Shown: piece after piece, positions 25,206-37,337 of the stretch
Numbering within the stretch: position 1 is the first letter of the stretch
Layout of the letters: the number at the start of each line of letters is the position of its first letter
DNA from: Chamaea fasciata
Lineage: Eukaryota; Chordata; Aves; Passeriformes; Sylviidae
Assembly: GCA_029207755.1 (NCBI GenBank)
Contig: JARCOQ010000006.1
Span: forward strand, 26,928,522 to 26,992,521
Direction of reading: 5' to 3'
DNA length: 64,000 nt
Position numbers and translations under genes: made by a program
Notes under the pieces: model-generated
The model's database searches: none
What the model was told of the DNA's origin: nothing
Seen by the model: only the letters and a program-made list of their open reading frames with translations

Positions 25206-28200
25206 TCGAGAACAGTTATAAAAAAGAAAAATTCAAATCCTCCTTCAGTGAGGTATGACTGAAGTAAAAAGAACACTATGTGGACAGATTTGGCCCCTGA
25301 AATGCATCAGTCACCTTTTTCGTTGTCTCTCTTCTCAGAAGAGAGGTCACTCACTGTTAACAGGGCTCTGTTTTGTCATGTGGTTGGGCATGTCCTGGAG
25401 GCTACAGGTTTAAAGCTTTTCTTATGAAACCTAACTCTGATCTTTGAAATTTAGGACCTGAAAGGAGGGAGATAGGGGTGCAATAAGGAAATATTCTGGT
25501 GAAATACTGTAAATGTTTGGATTAGGGCACATAAGGTTCAAGATCACACAAGAAAAAAGATTATTCCACCTGAACTTGGGGCAATGGTTTCTGCCCTGTT
25601 TACAGCGAATCACCAAATCGTGGCTCTTATCTTGGAAAAAAATGTCAAGTCTACGTTATTTAAAGATCTGTGTCATGAAAGCAGTAAGGAGATTAAAACA
25701 AACAGATTTTAAGCTTGTTAACTTCTCACCTCCTTTTGAACCCCTCTGTTATGTTATGAGGCTCTCTATTTTCCTTTCCTTAAAGTCTCTTTTCAGCTGT
25801 CTTTTCTGTTCTGTGAAAGACCCACACAGAGCAACTGGGGAAAACATGCCAGATAAGGGATATACAAATGACACTATCTGATGCACAGACATAAAAAATT
25901 ATCTCTTGTATCATTTCTCAGAATAACCTAAGCTTCATGCAGCAGAATGAGGCTTCGTAGAGGTCCCAGGAGGTGCTTCAAAGGCAGCCAGAGGAGCAGA
26001 GCTACTTCTCCTCTTGTCCTCTTGCCATCAGAGCAGGAAAGAGGATGTTTGAGCTCCCTAGTCCTTCCCCTAATTTCTCAGCTCCAGCAGCAACAGTACA
26101 ACAACAGGCAAAGGAAAGGGCCATAATGTGGTTTGATAGTCTTAATAGACAGATTTTACAGCCGGTGAGAAAACATATCACAGAGCAAAGGAATGAAAAG
26201 AAATTAAAGCTTCGCACCTGTCTCTTTGAACACTGTATTCTGTGACCTTGGGCTGCTGCTTTTTTCATTCCCAGCATAACTTTCCAGACTATATCTTACC
26301 CGGTTAAGTGTATAATTACTACAGTGACCACAAATAAAAGTTTTTGACGCATGTAATCTGGAACTGAGAACCATTTTATTTTTCAACTTTGGTGCCTATG
26401 TGTGCTGGGATATGCATTGAGCTTTTGAGACAGGGAAGGGGAGATCACAGTTCCTACATGGTAGGATTGTCTGTCATGTTCACACTGATATTCTTGTCTG
26501 CAGTTTACTTTACACTGGGGTACAATAGCAACAGTTAAAGGTCACTCTGACCAAAAAAGAAAAAAATACAACAGAAAAAATCAACCCTACCAGAGAATCC
26601 TGTGGTCTAAATGCACAAGACAAGCAGACTTGGGAGGAAGAAAGCGTCCCTGTTACTCACAGCATATATGAATATTTCTGAAGAATACATTTTTAAATCA
26701 GTGAAATGTCAGAACATTTTCTTGTTCAAAGATATATTTGACCCATGTTTTGTAAAGTGATTGGAAATGTGGGATGTTTCTCCTCAGTCTCTGTGGATCC
26801 TGTGGAGTATCAACGGAGTGACACATTAAGTAAAACTGGTTTTCACAAAGTGGCAATGCTCAGAGTAGCTTAAATAAATCTCCGGGTGAGCATCTGGAAC
26901 AGGTCAGCTTGTCCCACCAGCATTTTGGTGTTTACCAGCTCTGAATGTATTTCTCTCATGCCTGTTGATACTTACAGTATTTACATTTTACTGGGCTGGG
27001 CAAAATTCACCTTGTTTGGTCTAAACTGCCCTTGCAAGCTGATGTCAGTAATGTGAAAAAAAATCCTATCCTAACTCAGGAATAGTGCTGAAAACTCTAC
27101 GGTACACATAAGTCCACATTAAAACAGTTTTTTTGCTAGTGCAGCTTATTTTAATTGGCAAAATAGTATGACCTGGACTGACAGAAAGACTTCTTTTGGA
27201 ACATAAGCTGACCTACAGCAAGGAAGACGTACTGCTCTTATAAAACAAAATTAAACATTTTCCAACACAAACAAGGTTTGGAGGTCAAATGAATAAAGAT
27301 GTCTCGGTACTCAACTCCACTGAAATTAGTCGGGAAAATTGTTTGACCAAATTTCTATCTGCAAAGAAGCTGAAGAAGGCATGCCAAAGGTTATTTCTCC
27401 AACCAGAAAATACAGATAAAATAAAGATTGCAGCACACATACAAGTTTAAGGACATTCATTAGGAGACCTTAAATCTTCTAACAACATTGATTTTTTTGA
27501 ACTTGCAATATCCTTGCAGGATCTTGTATGTTTCTTTGCACCCTGTTAAAGCATCACAGACTGAATCTGCCTGATGGGAATAATATTCTGGGTATCTGTG
27601 TAACCTTACCATAGTCCTGTTGTTTCCTCTGCCTGTTCCTGCCCTAAGACTGCAGAAGCATTTACCCTTCTCTGTAACTGCAAGACATGCCTCCTTCAGG
27701 GATGAATTTCAGGCAAAAACCCCACCCCCAAACCAGCATAAACCAGGAAAGAGGGTAAGAAGAGGCAAAAGAGGCTTGCATGCTTGTAACTTTAAGTCCA
27801 GTCACACAAGGATTAGTGGGCTGAGTGGAAATGCCTCGTCTGCTGATTTCTGAATGTAGACAAGCATTTCCTCCGACTGGGCTCCTGCAGCCGCATCTGA
27901 TTTGTCAGCCATTTCACCAAAACTGCCTGGACACCTCAAGAGACAATAAAGTCTAAACTAAGCAAGAAGGACTGAAACAAAGAAATAAGAATAATCACGC
28001 ACTGTGGCTAGGAAATCCTGGCTGAAGTTAGATCTGAGTTTATCTGATGACTCTCTGTTTTCACTGTTCAAATGTAATTTAAATGGGGAAATGCAGGTAC
28101 CTAAACATAATGCTTTTGGAGATGGCGGCAGTTGCTGCAGTCATATAATGTGTTGGCAGCTTTGACACAGGATTTATGGCAGGATTTGTGCCCTGCTGGA

Positions 28201-31200
28201 GCAGCAGCTGCAAGCCAGACGGGCTTCTTGGAGCATCTAAAATGACATTAGACAGCTCTTCTTATATTTAGGCACCTGAATCTCTTTAAATGTTCCTTTC
28301 TTGGAAGTAAGTGTTTTAGCATCCATTCAATGCTACCTCTAAATTACAGGAATCGTACAGTTGTGTAATCAAATACAGAACGGAAAATTACTGAAAGAAG
28401 GGGCCTCAGGCAGTCTCAACATGTCTTCTTGCAACCACACATCTTGACACAGTCCGTAGGACATTGGATAATTTTTTCAGTAAAACCCACATTGCATTCA
28501 GGTTTTGGAAGTTCAATACTTATGCAAAACTTTCTGCCTTTTAATTACTGTGTACCTTTCAGACTCTGAAGTGAATATGAAATTATTAATTTCCTCACGG
28601 CAAACTATTAATGAATACTAATGAATACAACTTTACAGTGCCTTTCTCTGAAGAAAAAATTACCTCAATTCCCAGTTTACTGTGGTAGATATGATGTCAA
28701 AATTTTTAAAGTGAGAAAGGGGACAGGCAGTGTGGGCAAAGCACCTTGATGCTCCACCTGTGTTGTGTCCACATGGGTCTCGCTCAGAATACACTGGGGT
28801 TCATAGATTAAGACAAGGCTTGTCCAGTTAATATGATTCACAGTTGTATGCCACATACTATTACAACTTAATAGTGGTTTCAAAAGGTGTGTTACATCAC
28901 CTTATCCTAGAGAGGGGTACTGGTGAAAGGGGATGATAAAGTCCAAGTCATTACAATTTACACTTGCAGTGGAAGCAAATTAGGAGTGAGAAGACAAAAT
29001 AGTGTGATATAAGTGTAAGCAGGAGGATAAATTATTCAGATGAGAGGAGGTGGGTAGTGAAAGGGGAGGATAGCAGATGAATTGCTGTGGGAATGCGTAC
29101 TGCCAATCTCTGCAGCCTGGACACACTGGAGGACTTTGTGGTGACACACACTGAAATGCTACAGAGAGAATGTTCTTAAGTGTAGAACAGTGCTCTGTTT
29201 ACCTCTGATTGGAATCTCTGTTTCCAATATTAAAATGATTAGTCCTAAAAGCCTAGCCCTAGATCCAAAATGTGTCCTGTACTTAACAGGCAGGATGAGC
29301 CTCGGGGAAACTGGAGATGTTGAGGTGCAATCTCACACAGCAGCAATGAATCAGTAGAGAGGGAACCTGAAGTGCCCACTGCTGGCAGAACAGAAAGTCC
29401 TGCCGAGGATGAATGTTCCTGTGTTGTCTTGCATGAGGCCTGGAGATGTTCTGCAAGGCCCTGAGTGAACCCTGAGATGCCCCAAACATAGGGTCCAAGG
29501 ATGACAGACAAGCTTAGTACACACACGTCTTAAATCCTTTGTAGACTCAGTCCCAGTCCTCTAGGGCCACATTCAAGTGCCTCAACTATAAGCCTGTCCT
29601 ATTTGCTGTAAACCACTGTCTCCATGATATGTCTTTACGGTATCTTTAGAGAATGAAATGGGCCCCAAGGGATTAAAAGAAAGTGTTGAAGAGACCAAGC
29701 AATAAAGTACGCGTGTGAAGAGAGTCAAATGAAGGCTGCACAGGAACTCTTAATTTTCCCATTTCCTAATTTCTTCACTTTTTTTCATTATGTGGTATTT
29801 GAAAGAAAAAGAAATCCATCTTCTACTGTCACTCAAAAACAAATCTAGACAAACCACAGGGAAAAAAAAAATCCACGACGTGACTCAGGCTCTACTCTTA
29901 CCAGTGTGGTTGTGACCTTTCTAGGTCCATAGCAAGTCCTCTTCTGTTTTTACATTAAGGTGAAGGGTACTGTCTGCCATCTGCACACCTCAGAGGCAGG
30001 AGGGCTGGGGGCTTTGCAAGGTGTCAGGGCCATTTACACCACCTGTAACTGTGCAGACAGAGAGAGACATCACAGATTGGTTCTGGAAATGTTCATGCTG
30101 CTTCCTGCTTTTAAAAAAGGACAGTGCTGGAGATGTATTTCCTGATGGCTTTTATCAGACTCCTCTTTAGAAGCTTAAAGACCAACGAGTTCTTTAAAGC
30201 CACCGTGCATAGTGTTTGATACCTGCCTAAGCAATTTTTCACTTGGCCATGTACTTCAGTGATTGCTGAGGACCTCCAGGGCTATTGCCAAGAGGACCTA
30301 GGAGATAAACCACCTCCCAGTGCTTGCCTCAGCATCACAATATATATGAAATGATAGCTGCAGCTGCAAGGCTTGGCACACACATCCCTGAGCAGTTGTG
30401 GGAACCCTTGATGTTAGGACCTGAGCCAGCTTCCTCACCAGAGGCTGCAGCCTCACCATGAGGCTGCACATCCCTCTATATCAAATTACAGTCCTTTTGG
30501 TGGAGGAGGCTGAGCAAAGCCTGCTCCACTCACCCTATGCTCATGGTTAGTTTGGAGAGGTGGACGTACATTTCACACCTGAAACAGGTTGGGGATTTGA
30601 AGATAGAGATTCACTGACCCAGTGGTGCAAATAAACTTCCATTCCTTGCTGTCAATTAAGGATCAACTATATCTAAAAGACAAAGTAGGAGAGGCTCTGT
30701 AGAAATTCTTTTTGAGCCCTTCCTGTGAACTAGGGTAATAGGCAACTTCTGGCAATTTATATATGACCACTGGGAAAAAAGGCACTGGCAGAAGCTGAAT
30801 GCGGCTTTTGACATTTAAACTGGTAGATAAATAGGTAATAAAATCCAGTGGAAGGAAATTGGTGGTCTACTTGGCAAATCTTGAAATGTGGAAATTTTTA
30901 AAGGTGAAAGTGATTAATCACTAGAAAACCTTGTCAGAGGATAGGTGAAACCAATCATAAGATTTTAAATTTCATTTTTAGTCAAAACTACCTGTTTTCT
31001 GAAAGGGATTCTCTAGTTCAAACTAAAATTGCTTGAAAACATCTGGTAGTTTGCTCTGGTAGGTTCCACGAGACACCAAGTCAGGTGATCAGGACTGATC
31101 CTTATTACCCTATGATTAATTCAGGAATGCACACTGCATATTTTAGTATCTCTGCTGGGTTACAGACTAGCTGTTCTTTGCACCTTAAATGTTACTGTGT

Positions 31201-34200
31201 GAACTCAGAGAGTGATTTGAATATAAGTATGCAAAATTGTGCTTGTATTTTCCTGGAAATTCTTTAGCACTTCCTTTTGAATGTCCTTCCCTTAAGGCAA
31301 AGAGCAATCATCTGCCACCTATTACATGTAAATTCCACTCAGCTCTTGATAGTCAAAGTCCATCTCAATTAATGACAACAGAAGAGAATTTCTTCCTCTA
31401 AAAGAAAGGCACACAAACTAATACTGGAGAGCTTATGAGTTTAGGTAAAAAATGAGCACACATATTTCTAAATCTGATATGTTCCCCAACTTTGTAATTC
31501 TTCCTTAGACTGCAAAACTGAAATACCTCTGCGCGGAAAGATGAATGTGTAATAGCTAAATTTGCTACAGATCAACTGATCAGACATCTATGTGTCATCA
31601 TGTGAACCCATGAGGAATTTCCTGAGTATGAAAGATATCATATCAATCCACATTTATTATTTTGGTGAAATATAAGTGTGATCTATTTAGATACCTTTTT
31701 TTTTCAGTAATGCAGTACTGAAGTTTATGATATGAAATGTCATTTTTATTTGCAATGAACAGATAAATTTTTATTTTCCTTTTCCCTTTCTCCTTCAGTT
31801 CAAGTAATGGATTACTGCACATGCACAATATCTGTTACTTAGCAAAACTGTATTGTATAATATTTGTAGTTCCATTTATAAAATGAAAACAAAACCCCAT
31901 GACTTTGTGATACATTTTTCATGGCATTTATGAACAGCACCATACCTGCTAATCTGTTAAATTCCCCAGACCACACCTTCTCTCACATTAGAAACTGTCC
32001 TACTTATTTTCAGTCAGCCAGGTTTTCTTATCTACATCCAGTACAGTGCCAGGCCACGTGATAATTTCCATTGAGATCTATGCAACGTCTTTTTTTTGTG
32101 TATTACTTGAACCAAATGGTTAAAAAACAAATAGTAGCACAGGTTAAAGCACAGTTTAGGACCCCCTGGCTAATAAGTGGCCATCATGGCTTATCAAAAG
32201 AAAGTGCAAATTCCCAGCAGGCAGTACTAGCACAATCAGCTGATCATACTGGTTCTGTTTGGTGTTAGTGTACACCCCAATGCAGGACACACAATAGAAA
32301 GGAATGTCTGAATCATTTGATTAGTTTTCTTGCAGTCATGAAATTGCATTCAGAAATGTACAAGGTTCCATTTTAAAACCACTTTCCTCTTTCACATTAA
32401 CTCAGTTGCTGGCAGAGGCTGTTGGAGAACCTGTCTGTGCCAATGATCAGCTTTTCTTACTCCTTTTAGCATCTCCACTGGCCATGTTTGCCTTAGTGGG
32501 CTGGTCTGAAGCAGTAGTACAATTCAATGTGAATACTCGGATTGTTCCCATTTACTTTGTGTCACTTTGGTTCCTCAAAGGGACCAAAAGCATGAGGAGG
32601 AAGTGATGCCTGAGAAGGAATTTAAACACCAAACTCTGTTACAAATGTACTGTAACAGCTATTCATCATTGGTCCAAGGTGCAAATATGAATATACAGCA
32701 TCATGACATCCTCTAGGAGGTAAGTCTTTGCAAGTTCCTGTGACAGCTGACACCACAAGGACCAAGAGCCACAGGCAGTTTACATGCTGCTGACTGCCAG
32801 GCATCAACTGTTTACTGAAATTGGGCTCTCTCTGTCACATTCCAAATACTGCACCTAAGAGAATACCTATTCTGCACCATGCCATACTGCCATGTGGGGT
32901 AAAATGGCATGCAGGCATATTTTAAATCAACAGATTCCAGCCAGCTGTCCAGTTATGGGGCAGGCTGTTCTGTATGGTGAGATGCTGTTGCCATTCCCAG
33001 CCCTCAGGCCAGCAACACAGCATGGGTGAGATGCACAGCAGATACTAGAGGGATGTCCTGCTGTGCTCAGAGATTCCATCCACTGCACTGCAGCATGAGA
33101 AGCTACAGGAGATTCTTGACCTTCTCGTAAGTGCAAAAGAAAAGGATCAATATTGCCAAGGAGGCATCTCTCTGTCCTCCCTAGGTAGCCTCAGATCTCC
33201 TTTTTCCTGCCTTCCGTGGAGAACCCTGAACAACTCCTCCTTCCACATCCCACCCTGAATTCCCTGCCGAGCAGAAGAGGTTGCAGAAGAGAGTTACATC
33301 ATCATGGTACAGGAAGAATATACCAGTTCCTAGAGAATTGTCCTCTTCACAGCTGGACTTTCCCCCTACTCTTGATGAAAAAATATATTTTCCCAGTAAT
33401 TCTACAGAAAACTCTGTCCTTGACCATCTAGAGACATACTGGGGATGGCTGATGGCAAGGGCATCATACAGGGGCAGGACTGCTGAGTTTGTCTGTCTGT
33501 CCTCTATGATGAATAGCAGGCTGAAAAAACTCTTCCACCCCTCTGAGCAGTCTGCAAGAACTCTTCTGCCCCTCTACCCCCCATGCTGCAGTAGGCATGA
33601 CACAGGCACATCTAGAAGTCCATCCTGGAGGGAGCACTGCTGGAGTGAGAAGTGTTTTTGAGGAGAAGAAGCTGGAGGAGAGAGGCTAGGGCAGCTGAGG
33701 TAGAAAAGGATCCTGTTTCTGTGGGGCTGACAGCACCTCCTGCCTGCCTGTTGACAGACCAGCAAAAACCTGGAGAGGAGGTGTGAGGAGCAGCTCTTCC
33801 CCTGTTTCTCAGTTTATAGCCTATGTTGCCCTCTCAAACTGTCTCCTTGACCTTAGGAGCTATAGACTACAGTGGTGCCCAGGATATTGAGTTTTTCTCT
33901 TTAAGCATCCAAGAATGTAATGAAAATTGGATGAGAGGGCCACTCTCACTTCTCAACGGTCTTCTGTTTTTGTATGTGGGATGGGTGCACAGATTGTGTT
34001 CTAGCCAATTTTGGGAAGCTAGTTCTTGCTTTTTACTGTTACAGTTTTTTTCTCATACATGTTCCTCTTTCTTTCATGCAGCTGGGAAATCTTTTGCTGT
34101 GTCTTTTAATATCCTTCACAAGTCTGACTCAGCTTGACTTTTGGCAATACTGCTTTTATTGAACACAGATTTCTTTGCTGATCAAATGCTTTTGCAATAC

Positions 34201-35253
34201 TTTCGAGCTCTCTGCTACTCTTAATGTGACTTTTGAAATGCTGACTCAGTTTCCTTAGTCTGGAGACCTTTCTGACTGATTTTCTGTTTCTGCTTGGGAT
34301 GTAAGTTGAAGATACTATGGCACTTTTGGTTTTAATGCATTTCTTTCCATTCATGTCTTCTATTTCTTCAGCTGCTAGAATTCATTTCATTACACAAAAT
34401 TACCCTTTAGAAACTGAAAAACATTAAAGTCTTCCAGTGAATTTAAGCAGAATCACGTATAATAACAAACAATTTTATAGCCAGGGAATATACTCCATTT
34501 TTTTTTTCTGAGGGCTTCTGTATTATATAAGCACCTTTCCTGAGCAAAATACTCCAGAGTCCCTTTCCTGCCTTCCTTGTTCCATTGCCAGTGGTCCAGG
34601 CTCCCCTGTGATTCTTTGCTTTTCACAGAAAATCCTGCCCAAATACCTGACCACAAATCCTGATGAAAAACCAGCTGTCCTTCCCCTGGCTGTAATCTGT
34701 GAGATCTCTTATCCATATGATGTTTCTTCATGACACATTTCCCAGTTGCAAGCGTGAGCTGCAGTCCATACTTGCCTGCAGACCTGAGCCCCTTGTTCTT
34801 GGAGAACTGAGCTAGAGAAACTGCCTCGTTCCTCCCTGCAGGTCTCCAAATCAAACATAGTCTTACCCTGGCTTTTTCTGCTTGTTTACTGTAGTCCAGT
34901 CCACTACAGACAGGTACAACTCTGAGGAGGACTGGAGCCAGAGCTGGGAAGAATTGAGGACAAGCACTCCAGCTGTAAGACAATGCTGAGGGCTCAGGAC
35001 ATTTTTATCTTATTTCCTGATTCATTTACTAAGTCCCGACGGAAGATTGTGATTCTGAGGATGATGTCTCATCATTAGCAAATTAGATGCCGTAATCTGC
35101 TTCTAAATGAATCTTCTTAGGGGGTATTACTCAGGGTCAGATTAAAATTAAGTGAGAGAAAGACTGATTAAAATGTAAGGTGAGCTTCCGTCTTCTGCTT
35201 CTGCTGGGTGCAACGTGAAACCCTTGAAAAGGGCAGAAATATTCTTAAACTAA
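25206..35253. other. Noncoding DNA, no gene seen
   Basis: About 10 kb of mainly unique sequence. The 122-codon ATG frame at 25513-25881 has no recognisable domain and mixed codon content. The region 33200-34150 is rich in short open frames on both strands without family similarity. The 176-codon minus-strand frame at 34453-34983 is the longest in the window but begins at TTG, and its first in-frame ATG leaves only about 90 codons. An A10 run lies at 29862-29871 and a T9-CAG at about 31696. Confidence 0.55.
28609..28628. repeat. 10-bp perfect tandem duplication
   Basis: TAATGAATAC occurs twice in direct succession (28609-28618 and 28619-28628) in AT-rich unique DNA. It follows another TTATTAAT-type homeodomain-like core about 25 bases upstream. 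Confidence 0.9.
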
Positions 35254-35275
35254 TTTTTTTTTTTTTTTTTTTTTT
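35254..35275. repeat. T22 homopolymer
   Basis: A run of 22 T on the + strand, equivalent to a poly(A) on the minus strand. No AATAAA signal or recognisable transcript body lies on the minus-strand upstream side (35276 onward), so a processed pseudogene or SINE tail is not supported. Confidence 0.95.
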
Positions 35276-35951
35276 GTGGCCTACCCCTAAACTGTCTCTA
35301 AATCCTGATGGCTGACAGATCCCATGGTGATGTGCATTTCCTTCTGTCTTCTGGATGCCAACGGGTTTCAGACCCCAGGTCTGCAGGGGACCAGGTCTTC
35401 ACTGCTGAATGGGTACTTTAACAGCTGCAGTAAACACTTGTCCTGGAGGTGCAATCAGCAGGAGGAGTCCTTCCCATACTTGTCCAGCCACTCTAGCATG
35501 CAGGGTTGTGGGACCCTGGGACAGCAAAGGGTTGCAGCTACACTAGCAGTGTTTCCTTCAAAATGCATGACCCCAAGTTATATGCTAAGGGAGGAACAGC
35601 TCCAAATGTCTTCTTGACCTTGTTGCTCATTTGTTCAGCCCTGCTCTGATTTCTGAGAGGGCAATAACCAAAACCAGCAAACAAGAGTCTGTGAGAGACC
35701 AGTTGCACTTTACCAGGGACCCAGATTATCTGGTGGTGTTTCATGGCCATTGTTTTGCTCCTTGGTTACATCAACCTTTATTTAAAGGTTAAAACAACCT
35801 TTTGTAATCTCAGATTAATTCTGTCCAGATTCAGATGTCACACTGATGCCATTAGGGTAATATGGAGATGGGCAAATGGGCCAATATAATGTATTTGGTT
35901 TTAATTTTTACTGAAATAAATTAGTGAGCTACTATATATCAAAGCTTTGCT

Positions 35952-35996
35952 ATGGCAGATCAAAACTGTCCTGTTAATTAGCTGCCATGTTAATTA
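35952..35996. promoter_or_regulatory. Twin GTTAATTA sites inside an ATGGCAG/CTGCCAT inverted repeat
   Basis: Two identical homeodomain-type cores, GTTAATTA, lie at 35973-35980 and 35989-35996, the second extending into TTAATTAATTGG. The first sits in the 23-nt loop of a 7-bp inverted repeat (ATGGCAG 35952-35958, CTGCCAT 35982-35988). TAATTA is the classic antennapedia-class core. Regulatory function is inference. Confidence 0.25.
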
Positions 35997-37321
35997 ATTG
36001 GACGTGTGTGAGCTGATGTTAGGTACAGTCAAACAGCAGCGTATTTATTTTTCTCATGGTGTATAAATGGCATCAGCATTTCTAGTTTCTTGTCTCAGAG
36101 CTGCTGCCTAATTTAATGACTGAACATGAAGGCTGTTTATGATGAATAGTGCTTTAAACTTTTCTGACATGCTCTCCTTTCTTCTTATTTTCCATTCAGT
36201 GGCACCAGGTGCATGGGCTTCTTCTGCTCCCTGCCCACTGCCTGCTCATGTGGCCCCAGTGCCACTGGATGGCCACACTGAGTGTACCACAGGAGAGCAT
36301 CTCCAAATGCCTGAATACATCCTCCTTTGTCCAAGGCACTGACTCCAAACCCAGTGCTAAACTTTGCACTGACCAGTTTCATGTCTTGTGTTCTAGCTGC
36401 TAAAGCTCCTTGTAGTCTTGGTAACTGCAGGAGACATTGCCTTTCCTCACTGCCGACTGGTCTGCACCGGGCTCTCCCAGCTGGTTACCACTGTCTTATT
36501 CAAAGCCCTCCTAATCTAATTAGGTGTCTCTTGTGAACATACTAACAACAAAGGCCACAAATCCAGAACTATTATTTGATGCACAGAACAAAGTCCATTT
36601 GGTAATTTTTCTGTCAGGGCTTCTAATAGCCAAGCTCCATGTTTACTGTGTAATATATTTTAGGTTTTCATGCATGAGCCAATTCCCACTGGCTTCCATA
36701 AAAAGGCCCCTGCTGACATTTGGCTGGGGCTCAAGACCTACATCTTTATCCGAGGGCTTTGTTGTCTGTCAGCATTTTGAGCCTAATGCACAGATACAGT
36801 CAAAAGCAGGGACAGCTGTGAGAACCCTGCTAGTGAAACCAGACAGGTACATCCATAACCCAGCTTCAGTCTTTTTACCTGAATATCTGACACAACAGAT
36901 TTTAGCCTTTTCTTTGAAATAGCTGAAAAACAGATTTAAAATCTGGCCAATTTTCTAGATATCATGACAAAATTATCATTTATTTTCAGGCCAGAGACTA
37001 ATGTTGTTTCACTTAAGAAAATTCTTTAAAAATTTGTGTGTTGTCATTTGGTCTGAAGTGAGGTGTTAGAAAACAAAAACAAGATCTTGCCAAGAAATGG
37101 TGATAGAGCAATACAGGATGCAATGTTTTCTTCTCAGTTTGGTGGAAGTATTTATCTCCATTGGGAAGAAGCGCCCAACAGCTTCTGACATTTCTGTTGC
37201 CTTTATTTTTGAATCGTATTACATACAAGTTTACTGTTTTATAATCATGCACATATATATATAAAGTACCCGAAAGATACTTTGATACAAGGATCAAACA
37301 TGAAACTAGCAGATGTGGGGA

Positions 37322-37337
37322 GTGTGTGTGTGTGTGT
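37322..37337. repeat. (GT)8 microsatellite
   Basis: Sixteen bases of pure GT, followed by a decayed GGGTGGGTGTG segment. Confidence 0.95.

Noticed and set aside
33200..33800. Several overlapping frames of 60-126 codons in GC-richer DNA
   Set aside because: Mutually overlapping on both strands, TTG starts, no family similarity.
34200..34262. 'GACTCAGTTTCCTTAGTCTG' resembling the MIR core
   Set aside because: Only one landmark is present; flanking MIR text is absent.
34106..34354. Lys/Ser-rich minus-strand frame resembling the region between LINE endonuclease and polymerase
   Set aside because: I could not align any conserved block; resemblance is compositional.
35254..35275. Possible poly(A) tail of a processed pseudogene on the minus strand
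   Set aside because: No AATAAA signal, transcript-like body or target-site duplication on the expected side.
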